Shown piece by piece: positions 8,013 to 15,972 of a DNA stretch of 64,000 nucleotides (position 1 is its first letter; each line of letters begins with the position of its first letter). The stretch is from Melastoma dodecandrum (lineage: Eukaryota > Streptophyta > Magnoliopsida > Myrtales > Melastomataceae). The stretch lies in contig JARUPY010000398.1 in NCBI GenBank assembly GCA_029817715.1, positions 3,502,001 to 3,566,000 on the forward strand, in the 5' to 3' direction. A model generated the notes under the pieces. The model saw only the letters and a program-made list of their open reading frames with translations, was not told where the DNA came from and made no database searches. Made by a program: the position numbers and the translations under genes.

Positions 8013-8969
8013 ATGCAGCTTTACCCGACCACCGGCACGACCATCCCGCCCGACGCCATCGTCTCGGCGGTGCGCACGCAGGACGGGCTCACCCTACGGG
8101 TGGCCCGCTGGGCGACGCACGATGCCCGCGGCACCGTGCTCATCGCGCTGGGCCGCAGCGAATTCATCGAGCAGTACAGCGCGATCATCGCGTCGCTGAT
8201 CACGCGGCGCTTCGAGGTCGTGATCTTCGACTGGCGTGGGCAGGGGCAGTCCGATCGCGAGATCGCGCGGGGCCGCCGCGGTTACGTCTCGCGCTTCTCG
8301 GCCTACCGGCGCGATCTCACCGCCGTCGAGACGCAGATCCTGCGCCCCTACGCGACGCCGCCCTGGTTCGGCTTCGGCCACTCGATGGGGTCGGCCGTGC
8401 TGCTCGACCAGGCGCATGACAATCTTTCGCCCTTCGAGCGGCTTGTCCTGTCCGCACCGATGATCGACCTGCCGGTGCGCGCTGCCGCGCGCCGCGCGGT
8501 CCTCGCCCTCGATCGCGTGGGCGCGGGGCGCCGTCTCATTCCGGGCGGCGCGGAAGACTCGATCCTCATCCGCCGCGGCTTCGCCGACAACGTGCTGACG
8601 TCCGATCCGGCCGAATATGCGCGCCTTGCCCAGTCGATGCGCGAACTGCCGAACCTCGCCGTCGGCTCGCCGACGATCCGCTGGGTCGCCGAAGCCTTCC
8701 GGCTGATCGAGAAATTCTGCGTGCCGCTCTATCCGATCGAAACCTTGACGCCGATCCTCATCGTCGCCGCCGGCGCGGACCGGATCGTCGATACGGCGGC
8801 GACGGAGCGTTTCGCGATCCGCCTGAAGACGGGGCGCTGCGTGACGATCCCGCGGGCGCGCCACCAGGTGATCATGGAGCGTCCCGAGATCGTCGCCCAG
8901 TTCTGGGCGGCGTTCGACGCGTTCATCCCGGGCGAGACGGTCGCGCGCGAGGTCGCGGCGGCCAGCTGA
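8013..8969 (+). CDS. Alpha/beta hydrolase, lysophospholipase (PldB) type
   Basis: A 318-residue serine hydrolase. The family signs are an oxyanion-region stretch (TVLIALGRSEFIEQY), DWRGQGQSDR, the nucleophile elbow GFGHSMGSAVL (Ser in GHSMG), an Asp in ILIVAAGADRIVD and a late His in RARHQVIMERPE, giving a Ser-Asp-His triad. No signal peptide, so probably cytosolic or membrane-associated. It likely acts on monoacyl lipids; the true substrate is unknown. It ends 6 bases from the convergent fumC. Confidence 0.85.
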   Translation: MQLYPTTGTTIPPDAIVSAVRTQDGLTLRVARWATHDARGTVLIALGRSEFIEQYSAIIASLITRRFEVVIFDWRGQGQSDREIARGRRGYVSRFSAYRRDLTAVETQILRPYATPPWFGFGHSMGSAVLLDQAHDNLSPFERLVLSAPMIDLPVRAAARRAVLALDRVGAGRRLIPGGAEDSILIRRGFADNVLTSDPAEYARLAQSMRELPNLAVGSPTIRWVAEAFRLIEKFCVPLYPIETLTPILIVAAGADRIVDTAATERFAIRLKTGRCVTIPRARHQVIMERPEIVAQFWAAFDAFIPGETVAREVAAAS

Positions 8970-8975
8970 GGACGC

Positions 8976-10283
8976 TCAGTCGTTCGGCGCGATCATCGTC
9001 TCGGGACGCACGATCGCATCGAATTCCTCCGCGGTGACGAAGCCGAGCGCGAGCGCCTCCTCGCGCAGCGTCGTCCCCTTCTTGTGCGCCGTCTTGGCGA
9101 CCTTCGTCGCATTGTCGTAGCCGATCTTGGGCGCCAGCGCGGTGACGAGCATCAGCGAGCGCTCGAGCAGCTCCTTGATCTGCCCTTCGTTCGCCTGCAA
9201 ACCGTCGACGCAATGTTCGCGGAACGAGTCCGCGGCGTCCGCCAGAAGCGCGACGCTCTCCAGGAAGGCGAAGGCGATGACGGGCTTCATGACGTTGAGC
9301 TCGAAATGGCCCTGGCTCGCCGCGAAGGCGACGGTCGTCTCGTTGCCCATCACGCGGGCGCAGACCATCGTCATGGCCTCGACCTGGGTCGGGTTCACCT
9401 TGCCCGGCATGATCGAGGAACCGGGCTCGTTCTCCGGCAGCAGCAGCTCGCCGATTCCGGAGCGCGGGCCCGAGCCGGCGAGGCGGATGTCGCTGGCGAT
9501 CTTGTAGAGCGCCGCCGCCAGCGCGTTCAGCGCGCCATGGGCGAAGCACAGCGCGTCATGCGCGGCCAGCGCCTCGAACTTGTTGGGCGCGGTGACGAAG
9601 GGCAGGCCGGTGTATTCCGCGATCTTCGCGGCGAAGGCGGTGTCGAAGCCCTTCTTCGAATTGAGGCCGGTGCCGACGGCGGTGCCGCCTTGCGCCAGCT
9701 CGTAGAGGCCCGGCAGCGTCGATTCGATGCGGCGCTCGGCATTGGCGAGCATCGCGACATAGCCGGAGAATTCCTGGCCGAGCGTCACGGGCGTCGCATC
9801 CTGCAGGTGCGTGCGCCCGATCTTGATGATCGTGTCGAAGGCCCTGCTTTTCGCCTCGAGCGCCGCCCGCAGCTTGCCGAGCGCCGGCAGCAGCCGCTGG
9901 TTCAGCTCGAGCGCGGCGGCGATATGCATCGCGGTCGGAAACGAATCGTTGGATGATTGCCCGCGGTTGACGTGGTCGTTGGGATGGATCGGCTTTTTCG
10001 TGCCGCGGGCGCTGCCCAAGGCCTCGTTGGCGACGTTCGAGATCACCTCGTTGACGTTCATGTTCGACTGGGTGCCCGACCCCGTCTGCCAGACGACGAG
10101 CGGGAAATGATCGTCGAGTTCGCCGGATTCGATCCGTTTGGCGGCCGCCACGATCGCGTCGGCGAGCCTGTCGTCGAGGTCGCCCTGCGCCGCGTTCACC
10201 TCCGCGGCGGCGCGCTTCACCTTGGCCAGCGCATGGACGACGGGGATCGGCACCTGCTGTCCGCCGATGGCGAAGTTCTGCTT

Positions 10284-10325
<42 letters not shown>

Positions 10326-10373
10326 ATCGATCGGGCCGAAGCTGTCGGTTTCCGAGCGGGTGGCGGTGGTCAT
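8976..10373 (-). CDS. fumC: Fumarate hydratase class II
   Basis: A 465-residue iron-independent fumarase, interconverting fumarate and malate. It shows the family signature [11 protein letters not shown] (about residues 319-329), [32 protein letters not shown] and RTHL. ATG at 10373 opens [20 protein letters not shown], the usual FumC start; the in-frame extension upstream to 10436 looks non-coding. No neighbouring TCA genes. Confidence 0.95.
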
Positions 10374-10450
10374 GTCGGGGTCCTGTGCTGGCGGCCGTGC
10401 AGAAAACGCGGCCTTTATGGGCACGCGCGGCGCCAAGTCAAAGGCCGGCT

Positions 10451-10504
10451 CAAGACGCCGCCGGCATCAAAGACGCCGCCGGCATCAAAGACGCCGCCGG
10501 CACG
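10451..10504. repeat. Three tandem copies of an 18-bp unit
   Basis: The unit CAAAGACGCCGCCGGCAT occurs three times head to tail (the first lacks one A, the last differs at its end). It lies in the 169-bp gap between ecfG and fumC. An 18-bp period would keep a reading frame, but no gene reads through it. Confidence 0.8.
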
Positions 10505-10542
10505 AAAGCCGACGCTCGCTTCGACGCGGTGGGTGCGTGGCC

Positions 10543-11148
10543 TCAGTCGCTGCCGGTGCGCGAGAACCGCTGGCCGAGGAAGGCGGGATCGATCGCCTGC
10601 CAGTCGCCATCGTTGCCGAACTCGCCGTTCGCCTGAAGCGCAAGCATGTCGGCCAGCCGGTTGCGGGCGCGGTTGACGCGGCTCTTCATCGTGCCGACGG
10701 CGCAATTGCAGACGGCGGCGGCCTCCTCGTAGGAGAGCCCCGAGGCCCCGATGAGAATCAGCGCCTCGCGCTGGTCGGTCGGCAGGCGCTGCAGGGCGGA
10801 GCGGAAATCGAGGAAGTCCATGTGCCCGTGCTGGGCCGGGGCCGCCGCGAGCTTGGCGGCGATCTGCCCGTCCGTGTCAGCGACCTCGCGGCGCCGCTTA
10901 CGGTATTCGGAATAGTAGATGTTGCGCAGGATCGTGAAGAGCCATGCCGGCAGATTGGTCCCCTCGACAAAGGAGCCGAGGTTGCTCCACGCCTTGACGA
11001 GCGTCTCCTGGACGAGGTCGTCGGCGCGATCGGGATTGCCGCAGAGCGATACGGCGAAGGCGCGCAGATTGGGAATGACCGCGATCAGATCGGCCTTCAT
11101 CTGAGCGCTGGCGGCGGGACGTTCCGTCGGGATCTTGTCCCCAGTCAC
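10543..11148 (-). CDS. ecfG: General stress response sigma factor EcfG
   Basis: A 201-residue ECF sigma factor of the EcfG (ECF15) type. Region 2 shows DRADDLVQETLVKAWSN and PAWLFTILRNIYYSEYRKR; region 4 shows LPTDQREALILIGASGLSYEEAA and VGTMKSRVNRARNRL. It starts at GTG 11148, overlapping the nepR stop by 4 bases (GTGA), so translation is coupled. In the known alphaproteobacterial scheme it is held by NepR and released when phosphorylated PhyR binds NepR. An exact EcfG-type promoter upstream of nepR implies self-activation. Confidence 0.95.
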   Translation of the reverse strand: MTGDKIPTERPAASAQMKADLIAVIPNLRAFAVSLCGNPDRADDLVQETLVKAWSNLGSFVEGTNLPAWLFTILRNIYYSEYRKRRREVADTDGQIAAKLAAAPAQHGHMDFLDFRSALQRLPTDQREALILIGASGLSYEEAAAVCNCAVGTMKSRVNRARNRLADMLALQANGEFGNDGDWQAIDPAFLGQRFSRTGSD

Positions 11149-11342
11149 TTCGCGGCCTTGCTTTGCCCTGCTCCATGCGTTGCGGCGACAGGCGTCAGCG
11201 TGTCGAGATCCTTGAGCAGGTCCAAGAATCGATCGGGGACAGGTTGTGACAGAATGTCGTTGTAAACCGATCGTAATTGTCTGCCGATTTGATCCGATAT
11301 TTCGGGTTTTGACGTCGTTTTTTTGACACGAAGAGACGACAA
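11145..11342 (-). CDS. nepR: Anti-sigma factor NepR
   Basis: A 65-residue anti-sigma factor. The core IGRQLRSVYNDILSQPVPDR matches the NepR helix pair that clamps EcfG and is also bound by phosphorylated PhyR. The start codon is TTG at 11342 with GAGGTAAGG upstream; an in-frame stop lies four codons before it, so no earlier start is possible. It is the first gene of nepR-ecfG, divergent from phyR. Confidence 0.92.
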   Translation of the reverse strand: MSSLRVKKTTSKPEISDQIGRQLRSVYNDILSQPVPDRFLDLLKDLDTLTPVAATHGAGQSKAAK

Positions 11343-11527
11343 AGCCTTACCTCAGCGTTGCAGGCGCCACAGACGACGCAGCGTCGCACCCAAAAGGAAA
11401 GAAAGCGTCTCTCGCCTTCCATTCTCGATCGGAACGGTGATGTGCGGCACGCGCCCGGTCCCCCCACTCACAACGGCCAGGCCACGCGTACTCGGCGTGG
11501 CGCCGCTCCAATAAGCGGCATTGCTCG

Positions 11528-11552
11528 AACGCGGCAAGCGCGAAATTGTTCC
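11528..11552 (-). promoter_or_regulatory. EcfG-dependent promoter for nepR-ecfG
   Basis: On the minus strand GGAAC - 16 bases - CGTT, an exact match to the alphaproteobacterial EcfG promoter. It lies about 186 bases upstream of nepR and points toward it. Only 8 bases separate it from the divergent site for phyR. Confidence 0.85.
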
Positions 11553-11560
11553 TGTCCCGT

Positions 11561-11585
11561 GGAACCCTAGCCGTGGATTTGCGTT
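11561..11585 (+). promoter_or_regulatory. EcfG-dependent promoter for phyR
   Basis: GGAAC (11561-11565) - 16 bases - CGTT (11582-11585), an exact EcfG promoter on the plus strand, about 190 bases upstream of the phyR ATG. It is back to back with the nepR-ecfG promoter. Confidence 0.85.
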
Positions 11586-11775
11586 GCGGCGCCGGCTCGT
11601 CAGCTGCGTTCATCCTGAGCCAAAACACTTGTGCATCTTCGCCCGAACCGGACTAATATGCTAGACGATCGCCTCTCGTCTTGCGAGGCGGGACGCGGTA
11701 TGGGCGCGGGGACATTGCGCGGGAGCGCTCCAGTCGAGGCCTCGGGACGCGAGGCCTTGTAGAGGAAAGAGGTCG

Positions 11776-12594
11776 ATGTCGGTATCGCAAGCTATTGCCT
11801 CCCATATCCCCTACCTGCGCCGTTTGTCGCGTGCCCTGACCGGCAATCAGGCGGGCGGCGACGCGTATGTGCTGGCCACGCTCGAGGCGATCGTCGCCGA
11901 TCCGAGCGGGTTCGATGCGACGCACGACGTCCGCGCTTCGTTGTACAGGGCGTTCCTGCAAGTCTGGCGCTCGATGCCTGTCAACGAGCACACGGATCAG
12001 CTCGAGCTGTCGGGTGACGAGCACGGGGCCCGCCGCAACCTCGAGGCGATCTCGCTACGCCCGCGCATCGCGTTTCTGCTCTCCTCGCTCGAGGGCTTCG
12101 ACACGAACGAGGTTTCGCGGGTCCTCGAATGCACGCCGGAAGAGGCCGCCAGCCTCATCGACACCGCAGGCAAGGAAATCGCGAACCAGATCCGCACCGA
12201 CGTCCTGATCATCGAGGACGAGCCGTTCATCGCGCTCGACCTCCAGACCCTCGTCGAGGAACTCGGGCATCGGGTGGTCAACGTCGCCCGCACCCATACC
12301 GAGGCGGTCGAGGCGGTCGCGAAGGAGCGCCCGGGCCTCATCCTCGCGGACATCCAGCTCGCCGATGGCTCCTCGGGCCTCGAGGCGGTGAACCAGATCC
12401 TCGATTCCTTCTCGGTGCCGGTGATCTTCATCACGGCCTATCCCGAGCGTTTCCTGACCGGTGCGCCGCCGGAGCCGGCCTTCCTCATCACCAAGCCCTT
12501 CGGCGTCGACAGCCTGAAGGCGGTGATCAGCCAGGCGCTCTTCTTCGACCGCAAGTCGCACCGCAAGGACGAGCCGGAGGCCGCAGTCGGCTAG
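11776..12594 (+). CDS. phyR: General stress response regulator PhyR
   Basis: A 272-residue two-domain protein: an N-terminal EcfG-like sigma mimic domain (about residues 1-135; LPHIPYLRRLSRALTG-type start, SSLEGFDTNEVSRVLECTPEEA) and a C-terminal receiver domain (about 142-258) with the acidic pair E147/D148, phospho-acceptor Asp192 in LILADIQLADG, and the conserved Lys in FLITKPFG. When phosphorylated it binds NepR by sigma mimicry and frees EcfG. ATG at 11776 follows AGAGGAAAGAGG. No cognate HWE/HisKA2 kinase is in this window, so the phosphodonor is encoded elsewhere. Confidence 0.95.
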   Translation: MSVSQAIASHIPYLRRLSRALTGNQAGGDAYVLATLEAIVADPSGFDATHDVRASLYRAFLQVWRSMPVNEHTDQLELSGDEHGARRNLEAISLRPRIAFLLSSLEGFDTNEVSRVLECTPEEAASLIDTAGKEIANQIRTDVLIIEDEPFIALDLQTLVEELGHRVVNVARTHTEAVEAVAKERPGLILADIQLADGSSGLEAVNQILDSFSVPVIFITAYPERFLTGAPPEPAFLITKPFGVDSLKAVISQALFFDRKSHRKDEPEAAVG

Positions 12595-12631
12595 TGAGCG
12601 TCATCGCGAGCCGATATCGGGCCGAAAGCAC

Positions 12632-13279
12632 TCAGGCGGCTTCGGCCTCGTCATCGGTTTCGCAATCCGCGTCCTTCGGCGTAGCCGCCGCGGCGTAGCC
12701 GAAGAGGCCGGACGCCAGCAGATCGTCGAGGAGGCCGCGGGGCACGAGGTTGCGCCAGCTCCCGGCCATCCGTCCGACCAGAAATCCGGCGAGGATCGCA
12801 AGCCCGACCAACGGGAGCGGTCCGAGCTGCTTGGCGACCGAGGCGCCGGCCAGGACGGCCATCTGCTCTCGACGAAGGCCGAATTTCTGCAGCCACGCGA
12901 GGAGCGGCGCCGTAAAGTCGTCGATGTTCTCGCCGCGTGTCGCCCGCGCCTCCTCCGCCTGCGATTGGGCGAGGCTTTCGCCCTCGCCGATCGCCTCGGC
13001 AGGGGGCGCCTTTCGCAGCGCAAGATACACCGCCACCGCACCGACGAGGAAATAGACGCCGGCGACAGCCAGCGCGCCGGCGATGGCGCCGAGATGCGCG
13101 GCGACCCAGAGGTCGAACGCGATTGTCAACGCGACGAGCATCACGAGGAAGCAGATCGCGGCGACGAAAAAAAGCGCGAGCTTCCGAAGAAGCCGCGCGC
13201 CGAAGTCCGAGAGTTGGTCTGTGAGCGGCGTCAGCGCGCCGGTAAGCAGTCGCGTGAGAAGACCGATCACTGAGCCCAT
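12632..13279 (-). CDS. DUF1469 / phage-holin-superfamily membrane protein
   Basis: A 215-residue membrane protein with two close transmembrane segments (about residues 33-53 and 60-85; LALFFVAAICFLVMLVALTI, LAVAGVYFLVGAVAVYLAL) followed by a charged region and a further weakly hydrophobic stretch near 155-170. This layout matches DUF1469 proteins, often stress-induced in Hyphomicrobiales. It follows the DUF883 gene by 15 bases on the same strand, so it probably shares the EcfG promoter at 13775-13800. Function unknown. Confidence 0.75.
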   Translation of the reverse strand: MGSVIGLLTRLLTGALTPLTDQLSDFGARLLRKLALFFVAAICFLVMLVALTIAFDLWVAAHLGAIAGALAVAGVYFLVGAVAVYLALRKAPPAEAIGEGESLAQSQAEEARATRGENIDDFTAPLLAWLQKFGLRREQMAVLAGASVAKQLGPLPLVGLAILAGFLVGRMAGSWRNLVPRGLLDDLLASGLFGYAAAATPKDADCETDDEAEAA

Positions 13280-13294
13280 GCGACCTGTGGCAAA

Positions 13295-13699
13295 CTAGAA
13301 GGAGCGGCTGAGCATGCCCATGAGAAGGCCGGCGACGCCAGCCACGACGACGGCGGTCAGCGGGTTTTTCTCGATGCGCGTCTCGATGTCGGAGCCGAAG
13401 GCGCCGAGCCGATCCGAAGCGTCGGAGGCATGTTCGGTGGCACGCGCGCGGGCGCGGGCGGCACGGCGGGTGAGCTCGTCGCGGGCGCCGCGGGCGCGGT
13501 CGTAGGCTTGGTCGCGAGCATCGTAAGCGCGTTCACGCGTCCGGCCGAAGATGTCATAGGCTTGGTCGGTCGCGTCGCTCGCGCGCGAGCGCAAGAGGTC
13601 GGAGACGGATCCGGAAAGCTTGGCGATATCGTCGCGCAACGCCGAGAGATCCGAAGCAAGGTCCTGCGACGCCTGATTGATGTTCCGCCTGTCGGACAT
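13295..13699 (-). CDS. DUF883 (ElaB/YqjD-like) membrane-anchored protein
   Basis: A 134-residue protein with a long helical N-terminus rich in Asp/Arg/Ala (LASDLSALRDDIAKLSGSVS, then repeated YDARDQAYDRARGARDEL), then RIEKNPLTAVVVAGVAGLLMG, the typical C-terminal anchor of YqjD/ElaB proteins. Family members bind the inner membrane and, in E. coli, ribosomes in stationary phase. ATG at 13699 has AGAGG upstream. An exact EcfG promoter lies about 75 bases upstream, placing it in the general stress regulon. Confidence 0.82.
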   Translation of the reverse strand: MSDRRNINQASQDLASDLSALRDDIAKLSGSVSDLLRSRASDATDQAYDIFGRTRERAYDARDQAYDRARGARDELTRRAARARARATEHASDASDRLGAFGSDIETRIEKNPLTAVVVAGVAGLLMGMLSRSF

Positions 13700-13774
13700 G
13701 ACAACCTCTTACGATTTCAATTCGATGCTCGCGGCCCCTCGGTGACGGCCGATCGCCGCGAACTGCTCCGCTGC

Positions 13775-13800
13775 AACGCGGCCTCGCCCCGGTTCGTTCC
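13775..13800 (-). promoter_or_regulatory. EcfG-dependent promoter for DUF883-DUF1469
   Basis: Minus strand GGAAC (13796-13800) - 17 bases - CGTT (13775-13778), an exact EcfG match 76 bases upstream of the DUF883 start. Confidence 0.8.
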
Positions 13801-13821
13801 GGCCCGGGCGCGACGCGTCGC

Positions 13822-14019
13822 TCACGCGACCATCGGGGCGTCGGGCTCCGTCAGCGGGTCGATGACGTCGGGGTCGCCGGCGGGCGGAGGCTCCTGCGTC
13901 GGATCCGTCACGGGCTGGGGCGGCGTGCCGGGGCCAGGCGCCGGCGTCGGCTGAGGGGGTGTCGGCAAATCGCCGGGGAGGGGCTGGGGCGGCATCTGCT
14001 GCGCTTCGAGCACGTCCAT
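13822..14019 (-). CDS. Proline-rich small protein, predicted stress-induced
   Basis: A 65-residue protein with no recognised domain and no signal peptide. About a third of the residues are proline in PxP and PPQP runs (MPPQPLPGDLPTPPQPTPAP), ending in acidic DPDVIDPLTEPDAP. It would be disordered. It is supported as a gene by a strong AAGGAGG just upstream of ATG 14019 and by an exact EcfG promoter 36-60 bases upstream. Function unknown. Confidence 0.65.
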   Translation of the reverse strand: MDVLEAQQMPPQPLPGDLPTPPQPTPAPGPGTPPQPVTDPTQEPPPAGDPDVIDPLTEPDAPMVA

Positions 14020-14054
14020 ATTGCCTCCTTAACCTTTTCCTGCTGCACTGAGCC

Positions 14055-14079
14055 AACGTGGCCTCCCGGGCGCGGTTCC
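14055..14079 (-). promoter_or_regulatory. EcfG-dependent promoter for the proline-rich gene
   Basis: Minus strand GGAAC (14075-14079) - 16 bases - CGTT (14055-14058), an exact match. Its -35 box abuts a GGAAC on the other strand (palindrome GTTCCGCGGAAC, 14075-14086). From that box the plus strand reads GGAAC-N17-CATT, one mismatch from consensus, pointing at ku. Confidence 0.8.
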
Positions 14080-14144
14080 GCGGAACGCCGCGCGGCAGCC
14101 CGGCATTGCCATGCGCCTCAAGTTGCGTTCGAGGAGGGTCGAGG

Positions 14145-15089
14145 ATGGCGCCGCGTCCCAGTTGGAAGGGCTATCTGAAGCTCTCGCTCGTCTCCTGTCC
14201 GGTTGCGCTTTACCCTGCCGCATCGTCGAGCGAACGCGTCTCGTTCCACATGCTGAACGCGGAGACGCACAACCGCCTCAAGCAGCAATATGTCGACGCC
14301 GAGACGGGCGAACTCGTCGAGCGCGACGATCGCGTGAAAGGTTACGAGGTCTCCAAGGGCGACTACGTGATCGTCAGCGACGACGAACTCGCGGACGTCA
14401 AGATCGAGTCGAGCCACACGATCGATATCGAGAAGTTCGTGCCGAAGGCGGAGATCGACCCGCTCTATTTCGATTCCAATTATTATCTCACGCCCGACGA
14501 CAAGGTCGGCGAAGAGGCCTTCGCCTGCATCCGCGAAGCGATGAGCCGCCGCGACATGGTCGGGCTGGCGCGCGTCGTGTTATTCGGGCGCGAACGCATG
14601 ATCATGCTGGAGCCGCGCGCCAAAGGCCTCGTCGGCACGACGCTGCGCTATGCTTACGAGGTGCGCAAAGAGGGCGCCTATTTCGACGAGATTCCGAAGG
14701 TGGAGCTTTCGAAGGAATTGCTCGATCTCGCCTCGCACATCATCGACACGAAGGCGGGCGCCTTCGAGCCCGACGAGTTCAAGGACCGCTACCAGGACGC
14801 CGTGGTCGAATTGATCCGCGCCAAGCAGGCCGGCCGCCCGGCGCCTAGCGATACGGGCCGCGAGTCGCGCCCAAGCAACGTCGTCAATCTGATGGACGCC
14901 CTGCGGCGCAGCCTCGGCCAGGAACCGGGCGCGTCCGAGGCGAAGAAGCCCGCCAAGAAGACGACCGCGCGACCTAAGGCGCCTGCCAAGACGTCTGCGA
15001 CGAAGAGCGCGCCGAAGCCCGCGCGCCGCGCTGCCGCGAAGGCGGCGCCGCAGGCCGCCAAGCGCGCGGCGACCCGCAAGGCCGGCTGA
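14145..15089 (+). CDS. ku: Non-homologous end-joining protein Ku
   Basis: A 314-residue bacterial Ku, which binds broken DNA ends as a homodimer and recruits LigD. It begins MAPRPSWKGYLKLSLVSCPV, a textbook Ku start, followed by the Ku beta-barrel core (about residues 10-190; RDMVGLARVVLFGRERM). The C-terminal tail from about 255 is Lys/Ala/Pro-rich (KKPAKKTTARPKAPAK), the basic tail seen in many alphaproteobacterial Ku proteins. GAGGAGG precedes ATG 14145. No ligD is nearby. A near-match EcfG site at 14082-14107 suggests stress control. Confidence 0.95.
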   Translation: MAPRPSWKGYLKLSLVSCPVALYPAASSSERVSFHMLNAETHNRLKQQYVDAETGELVERDDRVKGYEVSKGDYVIVSDDELADVKIESSHTIDIEKFVPKAEIDPLYFDSNYYLTPDDKVGEEAFACIREAMSRRDMVGLARVVLFGRERMIMLEPRAKGLVGTTLRYAYEVRKEGAYFDEIPKVELSKELLDLASHIIDTKAGAFEPDEFKDRYQDAVVELIRAKQAGRPAPSDTGRESRPSNVVNLMDALRRSLGQEPGASEAKKPAKKTTARPKAPAKTSATKSAPKPARRAAAKAAPQAAKRAATRKAG

Positions 15090-15162
15090 ACTTTTCATCC
15101 TGCCGGACATTTCGGCGAGGCGGCGTCACCGGACGCTTCGCAGCGAGAAAGGCAGATCTCCG

Positions 15163-15309
15163 ATGGCGTCAGACCCCAACGCGAATATTCAGCGCAACGA
15201 GGTCGAGGCCAAGCAGGGAACGGCGCGTCCGAAACTCTTCTACGTCCTGATCGGCGGCCTCCTTCTCGTCATCATCGTGTTCGCGATCGTTGGGATAACG
15301 TCTAAATAG
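15163..15309 (+). CDS. Small single-pass membrane protein
   Basis: A 48-residue frame beginning ATG at 15163: a polar N-terminus (MASDPNANIQRNEVEAKQGT), then one clear transmembrane helix (LFYVLIGGLLLVIIVFAIVG) and a short ITSK tail. It follows ku by 73 bases on the same strand. The SD is weak (AAAGG). Length and N-out polar/TM layout are typical of small stress-associated membrane proteins, but no family is recognised. Confidence 0.55.
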   Translation: MASDPNANIQRNEVEAKQGTARPKLFYVLIGGLLLVIIVFAIVGITSK

Positions 15310-15499
15310 TCGACGTCGACGCCGCCGATTCTTCGCCTCCGATTTCCGCGAGGGGGTGCGGCATACATGCGAACGTAGCGCCTTCTTTCTGTCGAACGGG
15401 CGGTGCTCGTCGCGGCGACGCCCGTGGACGCTTCTTCGCAAATGACGTAACGTCGACGAAAGACAAGATTGCTGTCTTCGACGTCGGCGAGTAGTTGCA
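15310..15499. other. Short gap with no recognised gene
   Basis: About 190 bases between the small membrane protein gene and the orphan secreted ORF. I see only a small GACG-TAA-CGTC dyad at 15444-15454 and no strong promoter. Confidence 0.4.
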
Positions 15500-15970
15500 A
15501 TGTATCAGCTTTCGCGCTTTTGCCGCAGCACCTTGCGGCGCGCGGTTTTGGTTCTTTTTTGCGTGTGTGCTTTGCTGCCGGGCTGGTCGGCTTCTGCTTG
15601 GGCAGACTGCCGACGCATTGAAGCGAACCGAGTGACGCGGATGAACGTCGTCCTCGTCCGACAACGGACGTGGCAGAGTGCGACCCCTGCTACAACGCCG
15701 ATGCTTTTCGGCGAGCAGACGGTCGCGCCCCACGTCAAATACAGAATGTTCATCCATCGGCACGTCCTCACGCGCATCGCCTGGCGGGGGATACGCGAGG
15801 CGCCGTCCTCCGCACCCGAGCCGATCACCGCGGTCTTCGGCCTGCGGCAACCGGCTCGGTCCCGTGTGCGCTGGGCCGTCCGGACGCATGCGCGCGTTCA
15901 TACGGACCCAAGAGCGACCGTCGTTGATCTCGCGAGCCGGCGGGAAATCGCGGCAATCGTTTGTCGATGA
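15500..15970 (+). CDS. Orphan ORF with a signal-peptide-like N-terminus
   Basis: A 156-residue frame. Residues 1-36 look like a genuine secretion signal (RRAVLVLFCVCALLPGWSAS, AWA|D cleavage). The remainder is arginine-rich and resembles no family. There is no good SD before ATG 15500, and the coding stretch is more T-rich than the surroundings. It may be a fast-evolving secreted protein, a decayed gene or a spurious frame. It ends 3 bases before the convergent xerC. Confidence 0.3.
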   Translation: MYQLSRFCRSTLRRAVLVLFCVCALLPGWSASAWADCRRIEANRVTRMNVVLVRQRTWQSATPATTPMLFGEQTVAPHVKYRMFIHRHVLTRIAWRGIREAPSSAPEPITAVFGLRQPARSRVRWAVRTHARVHTDPRATVVDLASRREIAAIVCR

Positions 15971-15972
15971 GA

